From NCBI RefSeq assembly GCF_020443565.1, contig NZ_JAIZZN010000015.1, forward strand, positions 23,930 to 87,929: a stretch of DNA of 64,000 nt, read 5' to 3'. Positions 35,903 through 46,098 of the stretch are shown here, in pieces. How positions within the stretch are numbered: position 1 is the first letter of the stretch; each line of letters opens with the position of its first letter. Source of the stretch: Clostridium sp. CS001 (GTDB lineage: Bacteria; Bacillota; Clostridia; Clostridiales; Clostridiaceae). A program made the position numbers and the translations under genes. The notes beneath the pieces were generated by a model. The model did not search any database. It had not been told where the DNA came from and saw only the letters and a program-made list of their open reading frames with translations.

Positions 35903-37339
35903 TTATGATATTTTTCCAAGAGATATCAAAATGCTTGTGCCTTGGTCTTCATGGCTTACAGCCCATATTGTGCCTTTGTGTCCCTCTACTATTTGTTTTG
36001 CAATAGCAAGTCCTAGGCCACTTCCACTTGCTTCACTTCTTGCAGAATCCTCTCTATAAAATCTGTCAAAGATTTTATTTACATCATCTTTGTCAATACC
36101 AGAACCATTGTCCCTTATCTCAATTATAATACTAGAATTAGTTTCTCTTAGCATTATAATAATCTCCCCTTGCTCCTTATCCATATATTTACGAGAGTTG
36201 TCAATAATGTTTAGTATAACCCTCATAAGTCTTTCCTTATCAATCTTAACGTATCTTAATCCTTCTAAATTATTATTTAAAGATATCTTTATATTAGATT
36301 TTTCAAGTTCTAACGCACTTTCATGAATACAGAAATTAAAATAATCTATAATATCAGTTTTTTCAAAATTAAAGGGAAGTTGACTTAAATCCAGTTTCGA
36401 GTATAAAAGTAAATCATCAATCATGACATCCATTTGTTCTGTTTTAGAATAAACAGTTTTTAAGTAGCGTTCCATCTTTTCAGGAGTGTTTGCAACACCA
36501 TCTAAAATCCCCTTAACATAACCCCTTATTGAGGTTATTGGTGTTTTAAGATCATGAGATATACTAGATACTAGCATTGTCCTATTATCATCATACTTCA
36601 TTTTCAAATTAATTGAATCCTTAAGTTGAACCCGCATCTTTTCAAAATCAGCACATAGTTCCCTAATCTCTTTATCTCCAACTTCTATAATTTCTAGGTT
36701 TAAATCACCTTTACTAATATCTCTTACTGCTGTTTTTAAAAGTGACAGTGGTTTTATTATTCTTTTTGAAAGCAGATAAGACATAAATATATTAACTGCT
36801 ATAAAGGTTATAAAGAATACCCCCACAACAAATACAATAAAAATTTGAAGCATGTCCGAATACTCATAGGTTGGTGCCATGAGTATTACATTTCCCGTAG
36901 TTTGATCCTTAAACCTAACTTGTGCCACTTCTATCATATAAGCTACGGTATCTATTTTTACTAGTTTCTTTTGAAACTTAGAGTTAGCGTCTAATAGACA
37001 TTTTTCTATATCTATCTTACTTATATCTTTGGAAGCGAAAATAACATTGCTACCTTTTAGGATTATAAGTTCTCCATCTATGTTAAAGAGTCTTTGGTAC
37101 AAGTATTGTTGAAACTGAGGGTCTTCCATATCCCCAGATTTTTGTTTCCATATAGCACTTTTAGTATTAGATAACTCGGTTTTTACAAGTATAACCTTTT
37201 GGAAACTGTCATACCCTACACTTTTATTTAAAATTGTTGAGGAAACAAAAATGAATATAAATGACGCTATAAGTGTAATTAGAAAAGGAATTGCTATAGT
37301 TATACTATTGGACATGATTAATCGTTTTTTTATATTCAT
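35903..37339 (-). CDS. membrane sensor histidine kinase
   Basis: This 478-residue kinase has two membrane helices (about 9-34 and 164-189) with an extracytoplasmic sensor of some 130 residues between them. A HAMP linker follows, then the phospho-acceptor His262 in SSISHDLKTPIT, the N box in NIIDNSRKYM, and the G boxes DNGSGID and GSGLGLAIA. It should phosphorylate the adjacent response regulator. The signal is unknown; a secreted 413-residue protein in the same module is a candidate partner. Confidence 0.94.
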   Translation of the reverse strand: MNIKKRLIMSNSITIAIPFLITLIASFIFIFVSSTILNKSVGYDSFQKVILVKTELSNTKSAIWKQKSGDMEDPQFQQYLYQRLFNIDGELIILKGSNVIFASKDISKIDIEKCLLDANSKFQKKLVKIDTVAYMIEVAQVRFKDQTTGNVILMAPTYEYSDMLQIFIVFVVGVFFITFIAVNIFMSYLLSKRIIKPLSLLKTAVRDISKGDLNLEIIEVGDKEIRELCADFEKMRVQLKDSINLKMKYDDNRTMLVSSISHDLKTPITSIRGYVKGILDGVANTPEKMERYLKTVYSKTEQMDVMIDDLLLYSKLDLSQLPFNFEKTDIIDYFNFCIHESALELEKSNIKISLNNNLEGLRYVKIDKERLMRVILNIIDNSRKYMDKEQGEIIIMLRETNSSIIIEIRDNGSGIDKDDVNKIFDRFYREDSARSEASGSGLGLAIAKQIVEGHKGTIWAVSHEDQGTSILISLGKIS

Positions 37340-37392
37340 TTTTTCACCTCAAAAATTAATTAAGTTATCTTAAGCACTAGATTAAAATACTC

Positions 37393-38145
37393 CTAGAATT
37401 CCTTTTTATCAAACACATAATATCCTGCTGTAAAAAATATTATACCATAACTAAGCATCATCATAAGCTGAAGGAAGATTTTAAATGTAGGAATAGTATC
37501 CATAAGAAATAGCGTGTACCAGTTAAGCATACTAGTAATAAATATTCCAGAGTATCTATAAAAAACAATTCCTAGCCCTTTGAAGGTAACAAACATAAAA
37601 ATAGACAAGAAGAATACTCCAATTCCACTTCTAATTATCTTTGTAAAAAATGCAATAATAATGGCTAGGGCCATCATAGGCATTAATGTTACACTATATG
37701 CAACTAATATTTTAATAACTCCTTTAAGTGCAAAAGAATTTACATTAAAAAGGCAACCAGCTATTATTGAAAAAACCATGACAAATAAAAGGTTACTAAG
37801 TATAAATAACATAATTGCAGTTATCTTTGCAGTAAAAAACTTTAGCCTTGAAATAGGCCTTGTAAGTGCAATCTTCATAGTGTTTTGTGAATACTCACCA
37901 GAGAAACTTTCAATAGTAACAAGTGCAGTAAATAGTGGTAAAATGGTATTCACAACTACAGAAAGTACAAGTATAGGAAAATCCATACTAGAGACTCCGC
38001 GAATTCCAAATCCAGTTCTTAACACTACCATTGATAACTGTCCTACTATGATGAAAATAAGTGATATAACCACTGCAACTAAGATTTTCTTCCTTTTATA
38101 TAGCTTTTCTATTTCATTTATTAATGCAGCTTTAAATTCTACCAT
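37393..38145 (-). CDS. ABC-2 type permease of the two-component module
   Basis: This 250-residue membrane protein has about six helices and begins MVEFKAALINEIEKLYKRKKILV, with the LTRPISRLKFFTAKI coupling segment of ABC-2 permeases. It lies between the ATPase gene (whose end it overlaps by 14 bases) and the histidine kinase. It resembles the permeases of lantibiotic immunity and bacitracin-type exporters in layout. Confidence 0.88.
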   Translation of the reverse strand: MVEFKAALINEIEKLYKRKKILVAVVISLIFIIVGQLSMVVLRTGFGIRGVSSMDFPILVLSVVVNTILPLFTALVTIESFSGEYSQNTMKIALTRPISRLKFFTAKITAIMLFILSNLLFVMVFSIIAGCLFNVNSFALKGVIKILVAYSVTLMPMMALAIIIAFFTKIIRSGIGVFFLSIFMFVTFKGLGIVFYRYSGIFITSMLNWYTLFLMDTIPTFKIFLQLMMMLSYGIIFFTAGYYVFDKKEF

Positions 38146-38857
38146 TTCTCTCTACCTCGCTAACAAAATAATTTTCAAGGGTTGCATAGTTATTTAATAT
38201 GTTTTTCATGGTATCCACATTTAGCATTTTACCATCGTATAATACACCAATATTTGTACAGGTTAATTCAACATCGTGTATAAGATGACTTGATATAAAA
38301 AATGTAGTATTCTCTTTTTCCGCTAAAGTTTTTATTATATTTCTCATAGTAATCATTCCCTCAACATCAAGTCCATTTAAGGGTTCGTCCAAAATAATCA
38401 CTTCAGGTCTTGATAAGATTGCAGCAGCTATACCTAGCCTTTGCTTCATTCCAAGGGAAAACTTTCTTGGTTTCTCATCTTTGTACTTTAAAAGTCCTGT
38501 TAATTCTAAAACTTCGTGAATTCTTTCCTTGTCAACATCCTTATAATACCTTGCCACCTGTTTTAAATTCTCAAAGGCTGTTAAGTAAAGATAAGATTCT
38601 GCAGTTTCAATAATGCAACCCACTTTTCTCATGGCCTCTTGATAATCCTCTGAAATACTATGTCCTAAAATCTTAACATCTCCACTGTCTGGCTTTATAA
38701 GTCCCGTCATAACTTTCATAGCAGTAGTCTTACCTGCACCATTTGGTCCTAAAAATCCAAAAATTTCACCTTTATGTATATCAAGATTAATGTCTGTTAT
38801 ACCTCTACCATTTTTATATATCTTAGAAAGATTTTTAATTTCGATAACTTTCTCCAT
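38132..38857 (-). CDS. ABC exporter ATPase of the two-component module
   Basis: This 241-residue ATPase has Walker A GPNGAGKTT at 37-45, signature FSLGMKQRLG, Walker B VIILDEPLNGLD and the His of FISSHLI. It belongs to the CcmA/BcrA group. A longer frame starts at 38935, but GGGGG before ATG 38857 and the family length support the shorter form. It pairs with the permease that follows. Confidence 0.92.
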   Translation of the reverse strand: MEKVIEIKNLSKIYKNGRGITDINLDIHKGEIFGFLGPNGAGKTTAMKVMTGLIKPDSGDVKILGHSISEDYQEAMRKVGCIIETAESYLYLTAFENLKQVARYYKDVDKERIHEVLELTGLLKYKDEKPRKFSLGMKQRLGIAAAILSRPEVIILDEPLNGLDVEGMITMRNIIKTLAEKENTTFFISSHLIHDVELTCTNIGVLYDGKMLNVDTMKNILNNYATLENYFVSEVERNGRI

Positions 38858-38943
38858 TTTGTACCCCCAAATCCTGTTTATATTATTAATAAGTTTTTCA
38901 ATAATTACTATATAATAAAATTTTGTTGTTTTCATATTAATAA

Positions 38944-38985
38944 GTTAGGAACTCTTAAGTTAATTAAATCTATAGAGTCCCTAAC
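38944..38985. terminator. hairpin after the secreted-protein gene
   Basis: GTTAGGAACTCT (38944-38955) and AGAGTCCCTAAC (38974-38985) form a stem with one mismatch and a loop of 18 bases. It lies just after the 413-residue gene and before the ATPase gene. It could be a partial terminator or processing site; a T-run is not evident. Confidence 0.5.
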
Positions 38986-39001
38986 CATAGTTTATTTGTT
39001 A

Positions 39002-40243
39002 TTAATTAAATACTTTATTGTATTGACCATCAAGCATTATATTTGAACTTCTGTTTCTATCTACGTTAAAGTATACTTTTGCTGAATATTGATCTATAGA
39101 TATATGCCCTTTAACAATATCTTTTGAGGCACTATCTGAAGTGAATTGTCCATTAAACTGGTCTTGTTCAAATTTTGCATTAAATTTAAAGTCCTTTTTA
39201 TTTGTAGCGTATTCTTCATATCCCTTTACATATTCCTCGTAATGTCTTCCACTAACACTTTTGCCGTCTATAGTAGTAATATCAACAAAACTTTCACCGA
39301 TTTTTTCAAACTTTCCGTTCTTTTCTATTATCATATCACTTTTGTATTTTCCTATAAATTTTTCAGGACTTGATATTGTACTATGATCCTTTTCTATATT
39401 TTTTTCTACTTTCTTACCAGTAAGGTCAGGTTTATTTATCTTAGTTAAGTTAACATTGGTTATCTTTACAAGTATTTCAAAGCTTAAACTATGCTCTTTT
39501 CCACTTTCTTCTGTGCCAACAAGAACTCCACTACCCAAAACACTTTCAATAAGCCCTTCTTTGGTTGTTACCATGTTACCTGTAATTTCTTTTACAAATA
39601 CATCTTTTGTTATCTTTGGCATTACACTTTCATTATTATAGTCATTGCCAAATTCATTTTTAGATTGAAGTGATACCACTGCATTAATAAGTGCTGGTAT
39701 TTGAAATTCACTTAACTTACCAGATAAAATCTTACTTCCATCTTTATTTTCAGTAACTACAACAGCATCTTTTAAGCTACCTACAATAGCATCTGCTATT
39801 TTCTCCATATCCGTAGCTCCTTTTTCTTTAAAAGGATTGCTAGGTACTACAGTTTCACGTGGACTTTCATATTGTGTGTTATAATAAACGTCATCGCCGC
39901 TATTTTTGCTTATATAACTATTTTTGTCGGAGTACCAATAACCTTCTTTCTTAGTTCCACCTTCTATTGTGGTTGTAACACTTTCCTTAGTTTGGTTTGA
40001 TACATCAAATTTAGTAATATCATTCTGTGAACAAATAACAGCTCCATTATCCTTTACATCAATTGACATATCAACAGTATAGCTTGAAAGATTAGTAGTG
40101 CAAGCCTCTGCTGTGTATTTTACGGAATCTTTAAGCTGATCATACCCGCTTTTAGATATTACCTGTGCAATAGCTGTAGTTGTAAACATTACAGTCCCTA
40201 GTGCAAGACTTATGATTATTTTGCTTTTCTTATTGAATTTCAT
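39002..40243 (-). CDS. secreted protein of unknown function next to the ABC/two-component module
   Basis: This 413-residue protein has a clear Sec signal peptide (residues 1-26, ending AIAQ). The rest is rich in beta-strand-like and acidic stretches (TTTIEGGTKKEGYWYSDKNSYISKN and so on) and has no motif that I recognise. It is the first gene of the module secreted protein-ATPase-permease-kinase-regulator. The placement suggests a sensor partner or a resistance lipoprotein-like factor, but this is inference. AAAGGGGAGATTTC precedes the ATG. Confidence 0.65.
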   Translation of the reverse strand: MKFNKKSKIIISLALGTVMFTTTAIAQVISKSGYDQLKDSVKYTAEACTTNLSSYTVDMSIDVKDNGAVICSQNDITKFDVSNQTKESVTTTIEGGTKKEGYWYSDKNSYISKNSGDDVYYNTQYESPRETVVPSNPFKEKGATDMEKIADAIVGSLKDAVVVTENKDGSKILSGKLSEFQIPALINAVVSLQSKNEFGNDYNNESVMPKITKDVFVKEITGNMVTTKEGLIESVLGSGVLVGTEESGKEHSLSFEILVKITNVNLTKINKPDLTGKKVEKNIEKDHSTISSPEKFIGKYKSDMIIEKNGKFEKIGESFVDITTIDGKSVSGRHYEEYVKGYEEYATNKKDFKFNAKFEQDQFNGQFTSDSASKDIVKGHISIDQYSAKVYFNVDRNRSSNIMLDGQYNKVFN

Positions 40244-40399
40244 TTTGAAATCTCCCCTTTGTTTTGAATTTGCTTTCTATCTTTAAATTTAAAAACTATC
40301 TTTGAACATGAAAGTCTTCCATAATTCAATTTTAGGGTACAACTCTCTACTTTCTATAAACAAATTATAAACAAAGTATAAACTTTATTTAGAGATCTC

Positions 40400-41209
40400 T
40401 TATCTTTTTCCCATTTTAATTGCCTTGTCAGTACAACTCTCCATGGCTGAAATTACAGCAGCTCTAAAATTATTCTTTTCTAGAGTGTATACTGCTTCTA
40501 TGGTAGTTCCCCCTGGTGAACATACGTCATCTTTAAGTTTTCCTGGGTGCTCGCCAGTTTCAAGTACCATTTTAGCTGCGCCTAGCACCGCTTGCGCTGC
40601 CATTTTATAAGCCTTTTGCCTTGGCATTCCTTGAAGTACTGCACCATCAGCTAATGCTTCGATAAACATATACACATAAGCTGGAGATGAGCCACTTACT
40701 GCTGGAACTATATCAATAAGCTTTTCCTCTAATATTTCTACCTTGCCGAAGCTTTCAAAAACCTTTGTTACCTGTTCTAATTCTTCTTTAGATACATTTT
40801 TATTAGCACAAAGTGCACTCATGCCTTCTCCTACAAGAGCTGGAGTGTTTGGCATAGTTCGAATAATTTTTGCAGAATCATCCAACTCATTAATCATATG
40901 ATCAAGAGTTATCCCTGCTGCTATAGTTACTATAACTACATCCTTCTTTAAATAAGGTTTTATCTCATCAATAACTTCAAAGTACTTATAAGGCTTTACA
41001 GCAAGTATTACTATATCAGAAAACTTTGCAACTTCCTTATTATCGCCCGTCACTAAAATATTATACTTTTCTTTTACTTTATTTAAATTCTTATCTGATG
41101 GATTGCTTGCCATTACCTTTTCACTAGAAACTAAATTTGATTTTACTATTCCACCTATCATTGCCTGCGCCATATTGCCACAACCTATAAATCCTATTGT
41201 TTTATTCAT
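40400..41209 (-). CDS. proC: pyrroline-5-carboxylate reductase
   Basis: This 269-residue enzyme makes proline by NAD(P)H reduction of pyrroline-5-carboxylate. It has the Rossmann GFIGCGNMAQAMIGG and the conserved C-terminal DKAIKMGKR region; the PGGTT-like signature appears as SPGGTTIEAVYTLE. AGGAGG precedes the start. It stands as a single gene, without proA or proB. Confidence 0.94.
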   Translation of the reverse strand: MNKTIGFIGCGNMAQAMIGGIVKSNLVSSEKVMASNPSDKNLNKVKEKYNILVTGDNKEVAKFSDIVILAVKPYKYFEVIDEIKPYLKKDVVIVTIAAGITLDHMINELDDSAKIIRTMPNTPALVGEGMSALCANKNVSKEELEQVTKVFESFGKVEILEEKLIDIVPAVSGSSPAYVYMFIEALADGAVLQGMPRQKAYKMAAQAVLGAAKMVLETGEHPGKLKDDVCSPGGTTIEAVYTLEKNNFRAAVISAMESCTDKAIKMGKR

Positions 41210-41377
41210 ATAATTTTTCCTCCTAAGTGTCCATTTTAAATATAATTATATCACTAAAGGCTTAGTCAAATAAGTAACGAGTTCGTGTTATAGTTATAGA
41301 ATTTTAAAATTTGGTTATATTAATATGGAATACTATCTTTATCGTTAAATATCAACTAGTTTGAGGAGGAATAATTA

Positions 41378-41524
41378 ATGTCACATAAAAATAACAAAAA
41401 TAGCAAAGACAATAAAAAGGCAGGTCAAAAGACAAAAAAAGAATTAGATAAAATGAAAATGGAAACTGCAAATGAAATAGGAGTTTCTAGGGAATCCAAG
41501 AAATTAGGAAAAGAAACTACATAG
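41378..41524 (+). CDS. short alpha/beta-type SASP-like spore protein
   Basis: This 48-residue Lys-rich protein has the segment ELDKMKMETANEIGVS (residues 22-37), which matches the first conserved block of alpha/beta-type small acid-soluble spore proteins, including the ANEIGV site that the GPR protease cuts during germination. The second block (the usual TARQNG region) is missing. AGGAGGA precedes ATG 41378, and a strong terminator follows. It may coat DNA weakly or act as a stored amino-acid source. Confidence 0.7.
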   Translation: MSHKNNKNSKDNKKAGQKTKKELDKMKMETANEIGVSRESKKLGKETT

Positions 41525-41535
41525 ATTACACCATA

Positions 41536-41565
41536 AAAGGGAGATATCCGAAGATATCTCCCTTT
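41536..41565 (+). terminator. terminator of the SASP-like gene
   Basis: A 13-bp perfect stem AAAGGGAGATATC / GATATCTCCCTTT with a CGAA tetraloop (41536-41565). The T-run downstream is short. Confidence 0.8.
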
Positions 41566-41672
41566 GCTATATTTATATAAACTTCTCTTATAGAAGTAAG
41601 CATCTACTTTTCCCTATTATTTTGTAATATAAAATTATAATTGCAATTCTATGGTACCTACCATAAGCTTCC

Positions 41673-42554
41673 CTATCTTTCCTCAGCTATAAAATATAAT
41701 CCTAATATTTCTGGTCCTGTATGTGACCCTATTGCTGTACCCACATAATTTAAAATAACATCTTTAACATTTCCATGTTCCCTGACTAACGCCTCTAGCG
41801 CTAATGCATCCTCAATACAATCTCCATGACCTATACCTATAATTTGCTCTTTGCTAGGATCAGTTCTTTCCTTAAACTTTTCGACTAAGGCACTTATTGC
41901 CTTTTTTCTACCTCTACATTTAGAAAAAGGAGTAAGCCGCCCCTCATTGTCCATAAACAAAACAGGCTTTATATTAAGCAAAGTACCAACAGTTGCGGCA
42001 GAACTGGATATTCTCCCACCTCTTTTTAAATGATTCAAATCACTAACTGTAAACCAATGGTTAATCTTAAGCTTATTTTCCTCAAGCCATGTGACTATCT
42101 CATCTTTAGAATTTCCTTTTTTCATCATCTCATAAGCATAATAAACCAAAAGCCCTTCACCAAGGCTTGCGCACTTACTATCAACTATACTAATATCTGC
42201 TTTTGGATACTCCTCTAATATGGTTTCTCTTGCTATATTTGCACTATTTATAGTTCCTGTTAGTGCAGAAGACATTACAATATATATAATAGATTTTTCT
42301 TCCTTTGCATACTTTCTAAAAACTTCCTCAAATCTTTGGCTATTAATCTGGGATGTAGTGGGCATTTCTCCCTGTCTTAAGGCATCATAAAAATCCTTTA
42401 GATTAAAATTTGCACCAAAGTCATCTTGCACTGTTTCTCCTTTGAAATTAAATAATAAACCTAAGGGTACTATATTGTCTTGTTTAACATACTGTAGCGG
42501 TAAATCACATCCTGAATCTATTACTAAAATCGTTTTACCAAGCGTTTTACTCAT
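41673..42554 (-). CDS. DegV-family fatty-acid-binding protein
   Basis: This 293-residue protein is a DegV-type (FakB) fatty-acid binder, with the start LVIDSGCDLP and the segments PTTSQI and SALTGT (TSQ and SGT loops) that contact the carboxylate. DegV/FakB proteins present fatty acids to the kinase FakA. It is followed on the same strand by the end of the fatty-acid synthesis operon, but a terminator separates the two, so the link is functional rather than an operon. Confidence 0.88.
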   Translation of the reverse strand: MSKTLGKTILVIDSGCDLPLQYVKQDNIVPLGLLFNFKGETVQDDFGANFNLKDFYDALRQGEMPTTSQINSQRFEEVFRKYAKEEKSIIYIVMSSALTGTINSANIARETILEEYPKADISIVDSKCASLGEGLLVYYAYEMMKKGNSKDEIVTWLEENKLKINHWFTVSDLNHLKRGGRISSSAATVGTLLNIKPVLFMDNEGRLTPFSKCRGRKKAISALVEKFKERTDPSKEQIIGIGHGDCIEDALALEALVREHGNVKDVILNYVGTAIGSHTGPEILGLYFIAEER

Positions 42555-42632
42555 AACTTTATTCCCCTTTACAATTCTGATAATTACTTTCTTACCTATT
42601 ATTATCTATTATATATAAATATACTTCAATAC

Positions 42633-42663
42633 AAAAAAAAGAAAAGTTTGTAAACCTTTCTTT
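42633..42663 (-). terminator. terminator of the fatty-acid synthesis operon
   Basis: AAAGAAAAGTTT (42638-42649) pairs with AAACCTTTCTTT (42652-42663), with a G-T pair. On the minus strand it is followed by a run of T. It lies 78 bases after accA, the last gene. Confidence 0.75.
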
Positions 42664-42741
42664 AACAAATCAAAATTATGTTATTACATTTTTTAATTAT
42701 TAATTAATTAATTATCACAATTATCTACTATAAATTATTAA

Positions 42742-43692
42742 CTATTCTACTACTTTTCCAATTTTTCTGAACTTATAGTACCTCTTAGTAAGTAAGGCTT
42801 CTATGGGCTCTGTTGTTAATCTATTAATTGACTCCTCTAGGTTACGTTTAATATTTGCTGCCATTTCATCTACATTTGTATGCGCTCCACCTAATGGCTC
42901 TTTTATAATTCTATCAATTATCCCAAAATTAATTAAATCTTGAGCTGTTATTTTCATTGTATTTGCAGCTTCCTTAGCACGACTAGCATCCTTAAATAAT
43001 ATGCTAGCAAAACCCTCTGGGGACAAAATAGAATAAATTGCATGCTCTAGCATCCAAACTTCATCTGCCACAGCCATAGCCAAAGCTCCACCGCTTCCAC
43101 CTTCGCCTATAACTATTGAAATTATTGGTGTTTTTAAATTAGACATCTCCATAAGGTTTCTAGCGATTGCTTCACCTTGACCTCTTTCTTCTGCACCTAG
43201 TCCACAGTATGCTCCTGGGGTATCTACAATGCAAATTACTGGTCTATGGAACTTTTCTGCTTGCTTCATAAGTCTTAAAGCTTTTCTATATCCTTCTGGG
43301 TTTGGCATGCCAAAATTTCTTTCAATGTTTTCCTTAGTGTTGTTTCCCTTTTGCTGTGCTATAACAGTTACAGGAATACCATTAAACCTTGCGATTCCAC
43401 CTACAATTGCAGAATCATCTCCATAATACCTATCTCCATGTAGCTCCATAAAAGAGTCAAAGACTCTATTAATATAATCAAGAGCAGTAGGCCTTTCCAC
43501 TAACCTGGCAATGCTTACCTTGTCCCAGGCAGTCAAATTTTTATAGGCTTCCTTTTGCATATTATAGAGTTTAACTTCCATCTGTCTTATTTCATTTTCT
43601 AAATCCATATTTTGCTCTGTTGATAAGTTCTTTAATTCATCAATTTTGCTTTTCAACTCGTACATGTGCTTTTCAAAAGGCAAAGTTACCAT
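42742..43692 (-). CDS. accA: acetyl-CoA carboxylase carboxyltransferase alpha subunit
   Basis: This 316-residue subunit forms, with AccD, the carboxyltransferase that moves CO2 from biotin-BCCP onto acetyl-CoA to make malonyl-CoA. The [17 protein letters not shown] and [15 protein letters not shown] segments are present, with the expected length. Start at 43692 has GGGGAGTGAG before it; a start six codons upstream lacks a site. It is the last gene of the operon. Confidence 0.95.
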   Translation of the reverse strand: MVTLPFEKHMYELKSKIDELKNLSTEQNMDLENEIRQMEVKLYNMQKEAYKNLTAWDKVSIARLVERPTALDYINRVFDSFMELHGDRYYGDDSAIVGGIARFNGIPVTVIAQQKGNNTKENIERNFGMPNPEGYRKALRLMKQAEKFHRPVICIVDTPGAYCGLGAEERGQGEAIARNLMEMSNLKTPIISIVIGEGGSGGALAMAVADEVWMLEHAIYSILSPEGFASILFKDASRAKEAANTMKITAQDLINFGIIDRIIKEPLGGAHTNVDEMAANIKRNLEESINRLTTEPIEALLTKRYYKFRKIGKVVE

Positions 43693-43736
43693 AAAATTCT
43701 CACTCCCCATATGTTGCTTTTATATTTTTCTTGCAT

Positions 43737-44606
43737 CTATTCATGGCTCTTTAAAATTTCACTTAAAGTATCCTTCATAACTTTTCTATCCACTATTTTA
43801 TCTACAAATCCCTTTGCAAGCAAAAATTCAGCCCTTTGAAATCCTTCAGGCAATTTTTGCTTTATGGTTTGCTCTATAACTCTTTGACCTGCAAACCCTA
43901 TTAGCGCATTAGGCTCTGCTAGTATTATATCTCCCAGCATTGCAAAACTTGCTGTAACGCCACCTGTAGTTGGGTCTGTAAGAACAGTTATATAAAGGCA
44001 CCCTTTTTCATTGTGTCTTGCAATAGCAGCGCTGGTTTTAGCCATTTGCATTAGAGAAAATATACCTTCTTGCATCCTAGCTCCCCCTGAGGCTGTAAAT
44101 ATAATAATTGGTTTTTTAGCCTCTGTTGCTTTTTCAATGGCTCTTGTGATTTTTTCTCCAACAACAGACCCCATACTTCCCATCATAAAGTTACTATCCA
44201 TCACCGCAATTACAGTATCTGCGCCATTTATCTTTCCTTCTCCAGTTATTACAGCTTCATTTAATAAGGTTTTATCCCGTAGGGTCTGAAGCTTATCCTC
44301 ATAGCCTTCAAAATCTATAGGGTTATCTGAAATCATATTCTTATCATATTCAATAAAAGTACCCTCATCTATAGTGTAGTTTATTCTTTCTCTAGAACCA
44401 ATTCTAAAATGAGTTCTACAATTTTCACAAGTCATTATACTACTTTCTAAATCCTTATTATAAAGGACTTTACCACAGGTCTCACATTTAACCCACATTC
44501 CTGAAGGTATATTAGGCCTTTTCTCGCCATCACTACCCAGCTTGTTTTCTAAATTTTTAACCTCTATATATTTACTCTTTTTGAATATACTCTTAAACTC
44601 AAACAT
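43737..44606 (-). CDS. accD: acetyl-CoA carboxylase carboxyltransferase beta subunit
   Basis: This 289-residue partner of AccA has an N-terminal zinc ribbon with Cys41, Cys44, Cys60 and Cys63. The CoA-binding core follows, with [12 protein letters not shown] and [12 protein letters not shown]. Its stop lies 45 bases before the accA start. The order accC-accD-accA in one operon is typical of Clostridia. Confidence 0.95.
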   Translation of the reverse strand: MFEFKSIFKKSKYIEVKNLENKLGSDGEKRPNIPSGMWVKCETCGKVLYNKDLESSIMTCENCRTHFRIGSRERINYTIDEGTFIEYDKNMISDNPIDFEGYEDKLQTLRDKTLLNEAVITGEGKINGADTVIAVMDSNFMMGSMGSVVGEKITRAIEKATEAKKPIIIFTASGGARMQEGIFSLMQMAKTSAAIARHNEKGCLYITVLTDPTTGGVTASFAMLGDIILAEPNALIGFAGQRVIEQTIKQKLPEGFQRAEFLLAKGFVDKIVDRKVMKDTLSEILKSHE

Positions 44607-44723
44607 CTAGTACCCCCCTTCTAAAAGCATACCTACACTACAACTTATATAATCTAAAATAGATTCTTACTTATAGTATAAAACCTTTAAGTAATAAATT
44701 CTAGTGTCAATTTAGGAATTCCC

Positions 44724-46070
44724 TTAAAGATTTTCAAATTCCTTACTTATAAAGCTGGTATCAAATTTCCCTTTTACGAAGTTTTCATTATTTATTATCT
44801 TATATTGAAATTCTATATTAGTATCTACGCCTTCTATTATAAATTCACCTAAGGCTCTTCTCATTTTGCATAGTGCTTCTTCCCTATCTTTTCCGTGCAC
44901 AATAAGTTTTCCTATCATAGAATCGTAAGTAGGTGGAATTTTGTATCCCTGATATGCTGCACTATCAAGCCTTATCCCGTATCCTCCTGGAATATGAAGG
45001 GTCTTTATCTCACCTGGACAAGGCATAAAGTTTTTGTAAGGATTCTCAGCATTTATTCTACATTCAATAGCATGACCCTGAATTCTTATATCCTCTTGCT
45101 TATAAGGTAGCACTTCTCCAGCAGCAATCTTTATCTGTGCCTTAATTAAATCTACGCCAGTTATCATTTCTGTTATTGGGTGCTCCACTTGTATACGAGT
45201 GTTCATCTCCATAAAGTAGTACTTACCACTTTTATCTAATAAAAACTCTATGGTTCCAGCATTTTTATAGTTAATAGACTTAGCTGCCTTAACTGCAATT
45301 TCGCCCATTTGTTTTCTAAGTTCCTGCGTCATTGCAGGTCCCGGTGCCTCTTCAATTACCTTTTGGTTACGCCTTTGTATAGAACAATCTCTCTCACCAA
45401 GATGAATAACATTTCCATGTTCATCTGAAAGTATTTGAAATTCTATATGTCTTGGCTCTTCTATAAATTTCTCCATGTACATTGTATCATCACCAAAAGC
45501 AGTTTTCGCCTCAGTTTTAGCAGTATTGTAAGCAGGTATTAGCTCTTCTTCTTCTCTTACAACTCTTATACCTCTCCCGCCGCCTCCTGCTGAGGCCTTT
45601 ATCATTACGGGATATCCTATCTTTCGTGCTGAAATTAAAGCATCTTCTTCAGATTCAATTGCTCCATCTGAACCAGGCACCACTGGCACTCCAGCTTTTA
45701 TCATAATTTCTCTTGCCTTTGACTTGTTACCCATATTATCAATATTACTTGAATCAGGTCCAATAAATTTTATATTACACTCCTCACACATCTGTGCAAA
45801 CTTACTGTTTTCAGATAAGAATCCAAAACCAGGATGAATTGCTTCCGCACCTGTAAGCACTGTAGCACTTAGAATATTTTGCATATTTAAATAACTATCC
45901 TTAGATTTGGCAGGTCCTATACATACAGCCTCATCTGCCATTTGAGTATGAAGGGCATCCTTATCTACCTCAGAATATACTGCTACAGTTTGAATGCCCA
46001 TTTCATTGCATGCTCTTATTATTCTTACGGCTATCTCGCCTCTATTAGCAATTAATATCTTCTTAAACAT
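44724..46070 (-). CDS. accC: biotin carboxylase
   Basis: This 448-residue ATP-grasp enzyme carboxylates the biotin of AccB. The start KILIANRGEIAVRIIRAC, the ATP lid GGGGRGIRVV and the active MNTRIQVEHPITE loop are all intact. AGGGAAGG precedes the ATG. It follows fabZ by 28 bases. Confidence 0.96.
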   Translation of the reverse strand: MFKKILIANRGEIAVRIIRACNEMGIQTVAVYSEVDKDALHTQMADEAVCIGPAKSKDSYLNMQNILSATVLTGAEAIHPGFGFLSENSKFAQMCEECNIKFIGPDSSNIDNMGNKSKAREIMIKAGVPVVPGSDGAIESEEDALISARKIGYPVMIKASAGGGGRGIRVVREEEELIPAYNTAKTEAKTAFGDDTMYMEKFIEEPRHIEFQILSDEHGNVIHLGERDCSIQRRNQKVIEEAPGPAMTQELRKQMGEIAVKAAKSINYKNAGTIEFLLDKSGKYYFMEMNTRIQVEHPITEMITGVDLIKAQIKIAAGEVLPYKQEDIRIQGHAIECRINAENPYKNFMPCPGEIKTLHIPGGYGIRLDSAAYQGYKIPPTYDSMIGKLIVHGKDREEALCKMRRALGEFIIEGVDTNIEFQYKIINNENFVKGKFDTSFISKEFENL

Positions 46071-46098
46071 ATTCTTACCTTCCCTGCATATAAAATTA

